A stretch of DNA of 64,000 nt. Source: Pseudomonas muyukensis. GTDB lineage: Bacteria > Pseudomonadota > Gammaproteobacteria > Pseudomonadales > Pseudomonadaceae. Both the position numbers and the translations under genes were made by a program. The DNA is taken from the NCBI RefSeq assembly GCF_019139535.1, contig NZ_CP077073.1, positions 695,501 to 759,500 on the forward strand, read 5' to 3'. A model generated the notes under the pieces. That model ran no database searches, was not told the DNA's origin, and saw nothing but the letters and a program-made list of their open reading frames with translations. The stretch's first letter is position 1; the number at the start of each line of letters is the position of its first letter. Below, piece by piece: positions 17,002-25,467 of this stretch.

Positions 17002-18440
17002 AGGTGCCAGGCCTGGCCCTGGCGCGCCAGCAGGCTGTTGGCCTGTTCCGGGCCATTGCTGCCGGCGGGGTAGGGGCGCGGCGCCTGGAAGTGCTCTGCC
17101 CAGCCCTGCAGGATCGGGTCGATCCAGGCCCAGGCCGCCTCGACTTCATCACGGCGCATGAACAAGGTCGAATCGCCCTCCAGCACATCCAGCAGCAGGC
17201 GTTCGTAGGCCTCCCAGCGGCGGGTCTGGGCGAAGGCCTGGGCCAGGTTGAGGTCCAGCTCCACCGGCGCCAGGCGCATGCCCTTGCCTGGGCTCTTGGT
17301 CATCATGCGCAGGCTGATGTGCTCGTCCGGCTGCAACTGGATCAGCAACTGGTTGACCTGCCCGCCACTGAACAGCTCGTGGGGCACGGGCTTGAACTGG
17401 ATGACGATCTGCGACGAACGCCGCGCCATGCGCTTGCCGGTGCGCAGGTAGAACGGCACCCCGGCCCAGCGCCAGTTCTCGACGTGCGCCTGCACCGCGA
17501 CGAAGGTCTCGGTATCGCTGTCGTTGTCCACATCCTTCTCGAAGTAGTAGGCCGGGACTTCCTGGCCGCCGATCTTGCCGGCGGCGTACTGGCCGCGCAC
17601 GGTCTTGTCCTGCACGTCCTGGCCGGTAATGGGCTTGAGCGCGCGGAGGATCTTCACCTTCTCGTCACGCACCGCCTCGGCCTCGAACTGCGCCGGCGGC
17701 TCCATGGCCACCAGGCACAGCAGCTGCAGCAGGTGGTTCTGCAGCATGTCGCGGGTGGCGCCGGCGCGGTCGTAGTAGGCGCCGCGGTTCTCCACGCCGA
17801 GGGTCTCGCACACGCTGATCTGCACATGATCGACCTGGCTGTTGCGCCACACCGGCTCCAACAGGGCGTTGGCGAAGCGCAGGGCCATGAGGTTCTGCAC
17901 GGTCTCCTTGCCCAGGTAGTGGTCGATGCGGAACACCTGGGACTCGTCGAATACCGCGCCGATCGCTTCGTTGATGGCGGTGGCCGATTCCAGCGAATGG
18001 CCGATGGGCTTCTCCAGCACGATGCGCGCCTCGCTGTCGGCCAGGCCGGCGATGCGCAGGTGGGTGGCGATGGGCACGAACAGCTTGGGCGCGGTGGCCA
18101 GGTAGTAGATGCGGGTCAGCCCGCCGGGCTCGCCCAGGTAGCGGGCCAGGCGACCGAAGTCGGCGCTTTGCGCGGCATCCATGGGGAAGTAGTCCAGCCG
18201 CGCCGAGAAGCGCTGCCAGACATCCTCGTCGAAATCCTGGCGGGCGATCTGCGCCCGGCAATGGCGCTCGGCGAGCTTGACGTAGTCGTTGCGCGGCAGT
18301 GGCCGCCGGGCCAGGGCGATGATCCGCACGGCATTGTGTAGACGGGCCTCGCGATACAGGTGGTAGAGCGCTGGCAGGAGCTTGTGCAGGGCCAGGTCGC
18401 CCGTACCGCCGAAAACCAGGATGTCGCAAGGAATAGTCAA
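16998..18440 (-). CDS. zwf: Glucose-6-phosphate 1-dehydrogenase
   Basis: 480 aa. Oxidises glucose-6-phosphate to 6-phosphogluconolactone with NAD(P)+. Rossmann motif FGGTGDLALHKLLPALY (about 10-26), EKPIGHSLESA, and the active-site signature RIDHYLGKE (about 172-180) with the catalytic His. I place the start at a TTG (18438-18440) because GGAGAG lies 8-13 bases upstream and the product then begins TIPCDILVFGG; a GTG at 18455 has no ribosome site. No pgl or eda follows, unlike the usual zwf-pgl-eda operon, so this is probably one of several zwf paralogues. It is divergent from an RpiR regulator. Confidence 0.93.
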   Translation of the reverse strand: MTIPCDILVFGGTGDLALHKLLPALYHLYREARLHNAVRIIALARRPLPRNDYVKLAERHCRAQIARQDFDEDVWQRFSARLDYFPMDAAQSADFGRLARYLGEPGGLTRIYYLATAPKLFVPIATHLRIAGLADSEARIVLEKPIGHSLESATAINEAIGAVFDESQVFRIDHYLGKETVQNLMALRFANALLEPVWRNSQVDHVQISVCETLGVENRGAYYDRAGATRDMLQNHLLQLLCLVAMEPPAQFEAEAVRDEKVKILRALKPITGQDVQDKTVRGQYAAGKIGGQEVPAYYFEKDVDNDSDTETFVAVQAHVENWRWAGVPFYLRTGKRMARRSSQIVIQFKPVPHELFSGGQVNQLLIQLQPDEHISLRMMTKSPGKGMRLAPVELDLNLAQAFAQTRRWEAYERLLLDVLEGDSTLFMRRDEVEAAWAWIDPILQGWAEHFQAPRPYPAGSNGPEQANSLLARQGQAWHL

Positions 18441-18484
18441 ACCACCACTCTCCACGTTCGTTTAGCTGGGCGGGTTGGCAAGCA

Positions 18485-18499
18485 TGTAGTATAACTACA
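18485..18499. promoter_or_regulatory. Palindromic operator between zwf and the RpiR gene
   Basis: TGTAGTATAACTACA is a perfect 6-3-6 inverted repeat, followed 7 bases later by an extra half-site GCTACA (18505-18510). Its place between zwf and an RpiR/HexR-type gene makes it the likely binding site of that regulator, controlling both promoters. Confidence 0.75.
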
Positions 18500-18543
18500 A
18501 GAAAGCTACATCCCGGCACGCCGATCATAACCGAGTCCAGCCC

Positions 18544-19410
18544 GTGAATCTGTTGCAACATATCGACCAATCGCGGCACCTGCTGCGCAAATCGGAACTC
18601 AAAGTGGCCGACCACGTGCTGCTCGATCCGGCTGCCGTCATGCACAGCTCGATGGCCGACCTGGCGCACAGCGTGGGGATCAGCGAGCCGACCATCGTGC
18701 GTTTCTGCCGGGCGATCGGTTGCTCGGGCTTCCAGGACCTCAAGCTCAAGCTGGCGCAGAGCCTGGCCGCCGGAGCCAGTTTCGGCCAGTTCGCCATCCA
18801 TGAAGACGACTCGGTCGCCGACTACAGCCTGAAGATCTTCGACACCACCCTGCACACGCTGATGGAAGTGCGCGAGCACCTCGATCCACAGGCCTTGCAG
18901 CAGGCGGTGACGGCCATGGCCCAGGCCCAGCGCGTGGAGTTCTACGGGTTCGGTGCGTCCGGGGCGGTGGCGGCCGATGCCCAGCACAAGTTCTTCCGCC
19001 TGTTGCTCAGCGCCGCGGCCTATTCCGACCCGCACATGCAGGCGATGTCGGCGGTGACCTTGAAACCGGGCGACGTGGCCGTGTGTATCTCGCAGTCGGG
19101 GCGTTCGAAGGATCTGCTGATCACCGCCAACCTGGTGCGCGAGAGCGGCGCCAACCTGATCACCCTGTGCCCGAGCCAGACGCCGCTGGCCGAACTGTCG
19201 ACGGTCAACCTGGCCATCGACGTGCACGAAGACACCGAGATCTACACCCCGCTGACCTCGCGCATCGCCCACCTGGTGGTGATCGACGTGCTGGCCATGG
19301 GCGTGGCCATGGCCCGCGGGCCGAGCCTGGTCAACCACCTCAAGAGCGTGAAGCGCAGCTTGCGCAGCCTGCGCCTGTCGCCCAAGTCGATCAAGGCCAC
19401 CGACGACTGA
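18544..19410 (+). CDS. RpiR-family (HexR-like) transcriptional regulator
   Basis: 288 aa. N-terminal helix-turn-helix of the RpiR class (about 1-77, core SMADLAHSVGISEPTIVRFCRAIGC) and a C-terminal SIS sugar-phosphate isomerase-like domain (about 125-255, with GFGASGAVAADAQHKFFRL and ISQSGRSKDLL). HexR proteins repress Entner-Doudoroff/zwf genes and release DNA when they bind 2-keto-3-deoxy-6-phosphogluconate. This copy should control the divergent zwf, and perhaps itself, through the 18485-18499 palindrome. The start is GTG. It may be a paralogue of the main HexR, so I give no symbol. Confidence 0.88.
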   Translation: MNLLQHIDQSRHLLRKSELKVADHVLLDPAAVMHSSMADLAHSVGISEPTIVRFCRAIGCSGFQDLKLKLAQSLAAGASFGQFAIHEDDSVADYSLKIFDTTLHTLMEVREHLDPQALQQAVTAMAQAQRVEFYGFGASGAVAADAQHKFFRLLLSAAAYSDPHMQAMSAVTLKPGDVAVCISQSGRSKDLLITANLVRESGANLITLCPSQTPLAELSTVNLAIDVHEDTEIYTPLTSRIAHLVVIDVLAMGVAMARGPSLVNHLKSVKRSLRSLRLSPKSIKATDD

Positions 19411-19494
19411 CCTGCACGCTGTTCGTGCAGGCGACTGGCGTGGGAGCGGGCTTGCCCTGCGATAGCCTCATCGCGGGGCAAGCCCGCTCCCACG
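19411..19494. repeat. Hairpin plus REP-type palindrome after the RpiR gene
   Basis: CCTGCACG…CGTGCAGG (19411-19431) is followed by a long palindrome, GTGGGAGCGGGCTTGCCC… to …GGGCAAGCCCGCTCCCAC (19440-19493). There is no T-run; it probably stabilises or ends the upstream transcript. Confidence 0.7.
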
Positions 19495-19598
19495 TTGCCT
19501 TCTCCTCAAGCTTCACGGTTTTGTCACCCTTTCACCACGAAACCGTAAACCCCAAGGCCCACCCTGAAACTCCCCGCATCCTATCTGGGAGACAGGCA

Positions 19599-19817
19599 AT
19601 GGCACGTGAACACGATGGCTCGTACCAACCCAACGCCAAGGCTCGCAAGCAGCAGGAAAAGGACCAGCGCCGCATGGAGTTTCGCCGCGCGATCGAAAGC
19701 TACTGCGACCGTCGCGAACTGCTGCGCTCGCTGGCCGACTACCCCGAACTGCAGGACATCACGGTGTGGCAGGTATCGGCGGCAACTTCCCCGAAAAACG
19801 CTCAACAAGCCCGCTGA
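19599..19817 (+). CDS. Small PA3496-family protein
   Basis: 72 aa, highly charged, with a QQEKDQRRMEFRRAIESY segment and a YPELQDITVWQ end, the pattern of the small pseudomonad PA3496 family (described as putative envelope-integrity proteins). No signal peptide or membrane helix is seen. GGAG (about 19588) is well spaced for ATG 19599. The last 59 bases overlap, tail to tail, the 3' end of the LysR gene pycR on the other strand; both readings look genuine. Confidence 0.75.
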   Translation: MAREHDGSYQPNAKARKQQEKDQRRMEFRRAIESYCDRRELLRSLADYPELQDITVWQVSAATSPKNAQQAR

Positions 19818-20721
19818 TCTGCGCACGTTCGCTGCGGATGAACGCCTGGAAGGCCAAGGCCACCGGTGACTGGCGCTTGGCTTTGGCCTGCACGATGCAC
19901 CAACTGCGGTACAGCGGCAGCTCCTCCACCGGCAGCTCCTTGAGCACCCCGGTGGCCAGTTCCAGGTTCACCGCATGGCGGGTCAGCAGGGCGATGCCCA
20001 GCCCGGCCACCACGCATTCGCGCTGCGAATCGGTGGAGGCCACCTCCAGGGTCTGGCTGAAGTGCACGCGCTTGTCCTTGAAGTATTCCTCGCAGGCCTT
20101 GCGGGTCCCCGAGCCTTGTTCGCGGACCAGCAAGGTATGAGGCTCGAGGTCTTGCAGGCGCAGGCTTGGCAGTTGGCACAGCGGATGCGCCGGCGGCGCC
20201 ACCGCGATGATCGGGTTGTTGAGGAAGGGCAGGAACTCCAGGCCCATGTCCTGGGGCACCATCGACATGATGATCAGGTCGTCGCGGTTGTCCGACAGCC
20301 GCCGGATCGCCTGGGCCCGGTTGACCACGGTCAGGGTCAGGTTGACCTCCGGGTGGCGTTGCTTGAAGGCGGCGAACAGGTGTGGCACGAAGTACTTGGC
20401 GCTGGACTCGATCGCCAGTTTCAGCTGACCCTGCAGTGAGCCCTGCAGGTCCGACAGCTGCATGTCGAGGTTCTCCAGGCGCCCGAAGATATCGCGGCTG
20501 GCGCGTTGCAGCGCTTCGGCGGCCTCGGTCAGGTAGAGCTTCTTGCCGACGTACTCGAACAGCGGCTGGCCCACCAGTTCCTCGAGCTGGCGGATCTGTA
20601 GACTTACGGCGGGTTGCGTCAGCGCCATCTCTTCGGCGGCCCGGCTGTAGGAACGCAGATCACACACCTCGTTGAAGATCTGCAATTGACGCAAAGTCAT
20701 ACGCATCAAGGACTTACGCAT
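19759..20721 (-). CDS. pycR: LysR-family regulator PycR
   Basis: 320 aa. N-terminal winged HTH (MTLRQLQIFNEVCDLRSYSRAAEEMALTQPAVSLQIRQLEE) and a C-terminal type-2 periplasmic-binding effector domain (about 95-300). Sequence style is CbbR-like, and the divergent position next to the two-subunit pyruvate carboxylase matches PycR of P. aeruginosa. It should activate or modulate pycAB from the 189-base AT-rich gap (20722-20910). The first ATG (20721) has an AGGGGA site; ATGs at 20706 and 20700 are alternatives. Confidence 0.85.
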   Translation of the reverse strand: MRKSLMRMTLRQLQIFNEVCDLRSYSRAAEEMALTQPAVSLQIRQLEELVGQPLFEYVGKKLYLTEAAEALQRASRDIFGRLENLDMQLSDLQGSLQGQLKLAIESSAKYFVPHLFAAFKQRHPEVNLTLTVVNRAQAIRRLSDNRDDLIIMSMVPQDMGLEFLPFLNNPIIAVAPPAHPLCQLPSLRLQDLEPHTLLVREQGSGTRKACEEYFKDKRVHFSQTLEVASTDSQRECVVAGLGIALLTRHAVNLELATGVLKELPVEELPLYRSWCIVQAKAKRQSPVALAFQAFIRSERAQISGLVERFSGKLPPIPATP

Positions 20722-20910
20722 TTTCCCCTGGGCTCCGGCAAAACCTTGTTACCTAACTATAAGCTTTTGCTAATACTGCCTCTAACAAATATTGATTTTT
20801 GTTTATCGACCTTCAGCGCTAGGGTGAATACGCGACTGGCCAGCGACGTCTGGTCACGCGCCGACCGGTAGAACCGGATCGTCTGTTCCTACGGCTTTGG
20901 GAAGACTCCA
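20722..20910. promoter_or_regulatory. pycR-pycA divergent promoter region
   Basis: A strikingly AT-rich stretch (about 20745-20810) in a GC-rich neighbourhood, with T-N11-A style half-sites such as CTAACTATAAG and TGCTAATACTG, as expected for LysR binding. No precise operator can be fixed by eye. Confidence 0.5.
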
Positions 20911-22326
20911 GTGATAAAAAAAATCCTGATCGCCAACCGGGGTGAAATCGCAGTTCGGATCGTGCGTGCCTGCGCCGAAATGGGCATTCGCTCTGTGGCG
21001 ATCTATTCCGACGCCGACCGTCACGCCTTGCACGTCAAGCGCGCCGACGAGGCCTACAGCATCGGTGCCGAGCCGCTGGCCGGCTACCTGAACCCGCGCA
21101 AGCTGGTGAACCTTGCTGTCGAGACCGGCTGCGATGCCCTGCATCCAGGCTATGGTTTCCTGTCGGAAAACGCCGAACTGGCGGAGATCTGCGCCGAACG
21201 CGGAATCAAGTTCATCGGCCCGGCCGCCGACGTCATTCGCCGCATGGGCGACAAGACCGAGGCACGCCGCACCATGATCGCGGCCGGGGTGCCAGTTACC
21301 CCAGGCACCGAAGGCAACGTCGCCGATATCCATGAGGCCCTGCGCGAGGGCGAGCGCATCGGTTACCCGGTGATGCTCAAGGCCACCTCCGGTGGTGGCG
21401 GGCGTGGCATCCGCCGCTGCAACAGCCGTGAAGAGCTGGAACAGAACTTTCCCCGTGTCATTTCCGAGGCCACCAAGGCGTTCGGCTCGGCGGAAGTGTT
21501 CCTGGAAAAATGCATCGTCAATCCCAAGCACATCGAGGCGCAGATCCTCGGTGACAGCTTCGGCAACGTGGTGCACCTGTTCGAGCGCGACTGCTCGATC
21601 CAGCGGCGCAACCAGAAGCTCATCGAAATCGCCCCGAGCCCGCAGCTGACCCCAGAACAGCGCGCCTACATCGGCGACCTGGCGGTGCGCGCGGCCAAGG
21701 CGGTGGACTACGAGAACGCCGGTACCGTGGAGTTCCTGCTCGCCGATGGCGAGGTGTACTTCATGGAGATGAACACCCGGGTGCAGGTGGAACACACCAT
21801 CACCGAGGAAATCACCGGTATCGATATCGTCCGTGAGCAGATTCGCATCGCTTCCGGCCTGCCGCTGTCGATCAAGCAGGAAGACATTCAGCACCGCGGC
21901 TACGCCCTGCAGTTTCGCATCAACGCCGAAGACCCGAAGAACAACTTCCTGCCCAGCTTCGGCAAGATCACCCGCTACTACGCCCCGGGCGGTCCGGGCG
22001 TGCGCACCGATACCGCGATCTACACCGGCTACACCATCCCGCCGTTCTACGACTCCATGTGCCTGAAGCTGGTGGTCTGGGCGTTGACCTGGGAAGAAGC
22101 CATGGACCGCGGCCTGCGAGCTCTGGACGACATGCGCGTGCAAGGGGTGAAGACCACCGCCGCGTACTACCAGGAAATCCTGCGCAATCCGGAATTCCGT
22201 AGTGGTCAGTTCAACACCAGCTTCGTCGAAAGCCACCCCGAACTGACCAACTACTCGATCAAGCGCAAACCCGAAGAGCTGGCCCTGGCCATCGCCGCCG
22301 CCATCGCCGCCCACGCAGGCCTGTGA
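20911..22326 (+). CDS. pycA: Pyruvate carboxylase subunit A (biotin carboxylase)
   Basis: 471 aa, close to AccC length. ATP- and bicarbonate-dependent carboxylation of the biotin carried on subunit B. ATP-grasp features: KATSGGGGRGIRR (about 156-168), the HPGYGFLSENAE block (about 76-87), EKCIVNPKHIEAQILGD, and EMNTRVQVEHTITEEITGID (about 287-306), with the catalytic Arg/Glu cluster intact. The start is GTG with GGGAAG upstream. The partner gene follows 11 bases later, and PycR is divergent, which identifies this as the anaplerotic pyruvate carboxylase rather than AccC. Confidence 0.93.
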   Translation: MIKKILIANRGEIAVRIVRACAEMGIRSVAIYSDADRHALHVKRADEAYSIGAEPLAGYLNPRKLVNLAVETGCDALHPGYGFLSENAELAEICAERGIKFIGPAADVIRRMGDKTEARRTMIAAGVPVTPGTEGNVADIHEALREGERIGYPVMLKATSGGGGRGIRRCNSREELEQNFPRVISEATKAFGSAEVFLEKCIVNPKHIEAQILGDSFGNVVHLFERDCSIQRRNQKLIEIAPSPQLTPEQRAYIGDLAVRAAKAVDYENAGTVEFLLADGEVYFMEMNTRVQVEHTITEEITGIDIVREQIRIASGLPLSIKQEDIQHRGYALQFRINAEDPKNNFLPSFGKITRYYAPGGPGVRTDTAIYTGYTIPPFYDSMCLKLVVWALTWEEAMDRGLRALDDMRVQGVKTTAAYYQEILRNPEFRSGQFNTSFVESHPELTNYSIKRKPEELALAIAAAIAAHAGL

Positions 22327-22337
22327 GGAACCGAATA

Positions 22338-24146
22338 ATGTCCAAGAAAATCTTTGTTACCGACACGATCCTGCGCGACGCCCACCAGTCCTTGCTGGCC
22401 ACCCGCATGCGCACCGAAGACATGCTGCCGATCTGCGACAAGCTCGACAAGGTCGGCTACTGGTCGCTGGAAGTCTGGGGTGGCGCCACCTTCGACGCCT
22501 GCGTGCGTTTCCTCAAGGAAGACCCGTGGGAACGCCTGCGCAAGTTGCGCAACGCGCTGCCCAACACCCGCCTGCAGATGCTCCTGCGTGGGCAGAACCT
22601 GCTGGGCTACCGTCATTACAGCGACGACGTGGTCAAGGCCTTCGTCGCCAAGGCCGCGGTCAACGGCATCGATGTGTTCCGCATCTTCGACGCCATGAAC
22701 GACGTGCGTAACCTGCGCGTGGCCATCGAGGCGGTCAAGGCTGCTGGCAAGCACGCCCAGGGCACCATCGCCTACACCACCAGCCCGGTGCACACCATCG
22801 ACGCCTTCGTGAAGCAGGCCAAGCAGATGGAAGCCATGGGCTGCGACTCGGTGGCGATCAAGGACATGGCCGGCCTGCTGACCCCGTTCGCCACCGGCGA
22901 GCTGGTCAAGGCGCTGAAGGCCGAGCAGTCGCTGCCGGTGTTCATCCACTCCCATGACACCGCCGGCCTGGCCGCCATGTGCCAGCTCAAGGCGGTGGAA
23001 AACGGCGCCGACCATATCGACACGGCCATCTCCAGCTTCGCCTGGGGCACCAGCCATCCGGGCACCGAGTCGATGGTCGCCGCGCTCAAGGGCAGCGAGT
23101 TCGACACCGGCCTGGACCTGGAGCTGCTGCAGGAGATCGGCCTGTACTTCTACGCCGTGCGCAAGAAGTACCATCAGTTCGAGAGCGAATTCACCGCCGT
23201 GGACACCCGCGTGCAGGTCAACCAGGTGCCGGGCGGGATGATTTCCAACCTGGCCAACCAGCTCAAGGAGCAGGGCGCGCTCAACCGCATGAACGAAGTG
23301 CTGGCGGAGATCCCGCGGGTGCGCGAAGACCTCGGCTTCCCGCCGCTGGTGACCCCGACCTCGCAGATCGTCGGCACCCAGGCGTTCTTCAACGTGCTGG
23401 CCGGCGAGCGCTACAAGACCATCACCAACGAAGTGAAGCTGTACCTGCAGGGTGGCTATGGCAAGGCCCCGGGTGTGGTCAACGAGCAACTGCGGCGTCA
23501 GGCCATCGGCAGCGAGGAAGTGATCGATGTGCGCCCGGCCGACTTGCTCAAGCCGGAAATGGCCAAGCTGCGCGCCGATATCGGCGCCCTGGCCCACAAC
23601 GAAGAAGACGTGCTGACCTTCGCCATGTTCCCCGACATCGGGCGCAAGTTCCTCGAAGAGCGCGAAGCCGGCACCCTGACCCCCGAAGCGCTGCTGCCGA
23701 TCCCCGAAGCCGGTGCCGCCGCTGCGGTGGGTGGCGAGGGCGTGCCCACCGAGTTCGTCATCGACGTGCACGGTGAGACCTACCGCGTCGACATCACCGG
23801 CGTCGGCGTCAAGGCCGAAGGCAAGCGCCACTTCTACCTGTCCATCGACGGCATGCCCGAAGAAGTGGTGTTCGAGCCGCTCAACGAGTTCGTCGGCGGT
23901 GGCGGCAGCAAGCGCAAGCAAGCCAGCGCGCCGGGCCATGTCAGTACCAGCATGCCGGGCAACATCGTCGATGTGCTGGTCAAGGAAGGCGATGTGGTCA
24001 AGGCCGGCCAGGCGGTGCTGATCACCGAGGCGATGAAGATGGAGACCGAAGTGCAGGCGGCTATCGCCGGCAAGGTCGTGGCGATCCATGTGGCCAAGGG
24101 CGACCGGGTGACGCCGGGCGAGATCCTGATCGAGATCGAAGGCTGA
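22338..24146 (+). CDS. pycB: Pyruvate carboxylase subunit B (carboxyltransferase + biotin carrier; OadA-like)
   Basis: 602 aa. The N-terminal HMGL-like TIM barrel starts TDTILRDAHQSLLATRMR and includes IKDMAGLLTP and the HSHDTAG metal site. The conserved carboxylase domain follows (about 300-460). The C-terminal biotinyl domain (about 530-602) has EAMKME with the biotin-accepting Lys at 567. It transfers CO2 from biotin to pyruvate to give oxaloacetate. OadA family members also occur in Na+ pumps, but no OadB/OadG is present, which supports the pyruvate carboxylase role. ATG 22338 has GAGGA upstream. A strong terminator lies 33 bases downstream. Confidence 0.94.
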   Translation: MSKKIFVTDTILRDAHQSLLATRMRTEDMLPICDKLDKVGYWSLEVWGGATFDACVRFLKEDPWERLRKLRNALPNTRLQMLLRGQNLLGYRHYSDDVVKAFVAKAAVNGIDVFRIFDAMNDVRNLRVAIEAVKAAGKHAQGTIAYTTSPVHTIDAFVKQAKQMEAMGCDSVAIKDMAGLLTPFATGELVKALKAEQSLPVFIHSHDTAGLAAMCQLKAVENGADHIDTAISSFAWGTSHPGTESMVAALKGSEFDTGLDLELLQEIGLYFYAVRKKYHQFESEFTAVDTRVQVNQVPGGMISNLANQLKEQGALNRMNEVLAEIPRVREDLGFPPLVTPTSQIVGTQAFFNVLAGERYKTITNEVKLYLQGGYGKAPGVVNEQLRRQAIGSEEVIDVRPADLLKPEMAKLRADIGALAHNEEDVLTFAMFPDIGRKFLEEREAGTLTPEALLPIPEAGAAAAVGGEGVPTEFVIDVHGETYRVDITGVGVKAEGKRHFYLSIDGMPEEVVFEPLNEFVGGGGSKRKQASAPGHVSTSMPGNIVDVLVKEGDVVKAGQAVLITEAMKMETEVQAAIAGKVVAIHVAKGDRVTPGEILIEIEG

Positions 24147-24178
24147 CAGACGCCTTCATCTGCAAGCGGTTAACCTCT

Positions 24179-24203
24179 GGGGAGCTAAGGCTCCCCTTTT
24201 TTT
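24179..24203 (+). terminator. Intrinsic terminator of pycAB
   Basis: GGGGAGC (24179-24185), loop TAAG, GCTCCCC (24190-24196), then seven T residues. Confidence 0.93.
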
Positions 24204-24231
24204 GCTCGAAGATATCGCCTCCGTTGGCAAA

Positions 24232-24304
24232 CCGTAGGAGCCAGCCTTGCTGGCGAAACAGACACCGCGGTGCAGGTGTTCGCCGGCAAGGCCGGCTCCT
24301 ACAG
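24232..24304. repeat. REP doublet
   Basis: GTAGGAGCCAGCCTTGCTGG (24234) and the inverted copy …GCCGGCAAGGCCGGCTCCTA (to 24301) form a head-to-head pair between convergent genes. Confidence 0.75.
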
Positions 24305-24329
24305 GGGACGCCGCATGCCTGGTGTGGCA

Positions 24330-25001
24330 TTAGCCCAGGCGACACGACTCCAGCGTGCGCAGCTGCCCGCCCGGCTGCTGGTTCTCCTCGCTCAACCAGC
24401 ACTCGAACCCCGCCGCCACCGCCGGCCATTGTGCATCGATGATCGAATACCACGCCGTGTCCCGATTGCGATCCTTGACCACCATGTGATTGCGAAATAC
24501 CCCTTCGAAGACAAAGCCAAAGCGTTCGGCCGCGCGCTTGGACCGGGCGTTGGCGTCGTTGCACTTCCACTCCAGCCGGCGGTTGCCCAGCGCGAAGCCC
24601 AGCTTGCTCAGCAGGTAGACCGCTTCGGTGCCTTTGGGCGAGCGCTGCATGGCCGCGCCGAAGGCGATGTGGCCGATCTCGAAGCGGCCCTGCTCGGGCA
24701 CGATCGACATGTAGCTGAGGATGCCCTGCACCTGGCCGCTGGCACGGTCGATCACGCTGTAGAACAGCGGATCGCGGCTGGCGGCGTTGTTGTCGAGCCA
24801 GCGCTGGAAGCTGGCGCGTTCGGCGAACGGGCCATAGGGCAGGTAGTCCCACAGCAGCGGGTCCGAGCCCGGCCCTTGCAGCACGTCCCAGAGGTCGTCG
24901 CCATGGCGCGCCGGGTCGAGCTTCTCCAGGCGGATGAAACGGCCTGCGAGGGGCTCGGCCTTGGGTGTACCGGCAGGTGTCCAGTTCAATGCATCGCTCA
25001 T
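24330..25001 (-). CDS. GNAT N-acetyltransferase (RimJ/RimL type)
   Basis: 223 aa. The RimL-like acetyltransferase domain spans about 20-195: GRFIRLEKLDPARHGDDLWD, IGHIAFGAAMQRSPKGTEAVYLLSKLGF (acetyl-CoA pyrophosphate-binding region, about 110-137), and ERFGFVFEGVFRNHMVVKDRNRDT. The substrate is unknown; relatives acetylate protein N-termini or small amines. ATG 25001 was chosen, since an in-frame ATG at 25052 lies inside the upstream gene. It is the last gene of a leftward trio with another GNAT and a PaiB-like protein (gap 7 bases). Confidence 0.85.
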   Translation of the reverse strand: MSDALNWTPAGTPKAEPLAGRFIRLEKLDPARHGDDLWDVLQGPGSDPLLWDYLPYGPFAERASFQRWLDNNAASRDPLFYSVIDRASGQVQGILSYMSIVPEQGRFEIGHIAFGAAMQRSPKGTEAVYLLSKLGFALGNRRLEWKCNDANARSKRAAERFGFVFEGVFRNHMVVKDRNRDTAWYSIIDAQWPAVAAGFECWLSEENQQPGGQLRTLESCRLG

Positions 25002-25008
25002 GGTCGGC

Positions 25009-25455
25009 CTACAGTGCCTTGCGAAATTGGATGAAGCCCGGGCGCTCGGCAACCTGCTCGTACAGGCTGATGGCGGTGGCGTTGGTTTCGTGGGTCAGCC
25101 AGTGCACTTTGCTGCAGCCGGCGGCCTTGGCCGTGGCGTACACCTGCTCGATCAGTTGGCGGCCGATGCCCAGGCCGCGCTGCGTACTGTCGACGTAGAG
25201 GTCCTGCAGGTAGCAGGAAGGCTCGATGCTCCAGTTGGAACGATGGTAGATGAAGTTGACCATGCCCACCGCCTTGCCATCGACCCAGGCGAGTGTCGAG
25301 TGGGTCGGCTCGTTGGGGTCGAGCAGGCGCTGCCAGGTACTGGCGCTGACGCTGTCGGCCAGTTCGGTCTGGTAGAAGCGCAGGTAGGCCTGCCACAGGG
25401 GCAGCCAGGCTGGGTGGTCGTCGGCGCCGACCGGGCGCAAGGTAACGCGGGTCAT
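25009..25455 (-). CDS. GNAT N-acetyltransferase
   Basis: 148 aa, single GNAT domain. The acetyl-CoA motif is LYVDSTQRGLGIGRQLIEQVYATAKAAGC (about 86-114), matching R/Q-x-x-G-x-G/A. Substrate unknown. AAGGAA lies 8 bases before ATG 25455. It sits between the PaiB-like gene (gap 12) and a second GNAT gene (gap 7), so the three are probably co-transcribed. In Bacillus, PaiA (a GNAT polyamine acetyltransferase) and PaiB are paired, so a polyamine or amine substrate is a reasonable guess. Confidence 0.86.
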   Translation of the reverse strand: MTRVTLRPVGADDHPAWLPLWQAYLRFYQTELADSVSASTWQRLLDPNEPTHSTLAWVDGKAVGMVNFIYHRSNWSIEPSCYLQDLYVDSTQRGLGIGRQLIEQVYATAKAAGCSKVHWLTHETNATAISLYEQVAERPGFIQFRKAL

Positions 25456-25467
25456 GGGGCTTTTCCT

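Noticed and set aside
20911..24146. Na+-pumping oxaloacetate decarboxylase operon
   Set aside because: The large subunit is OadA-like, but OadB and OadG are absent and a biotin carboxylase precedes it, so pyruvate carboxylase fits better.
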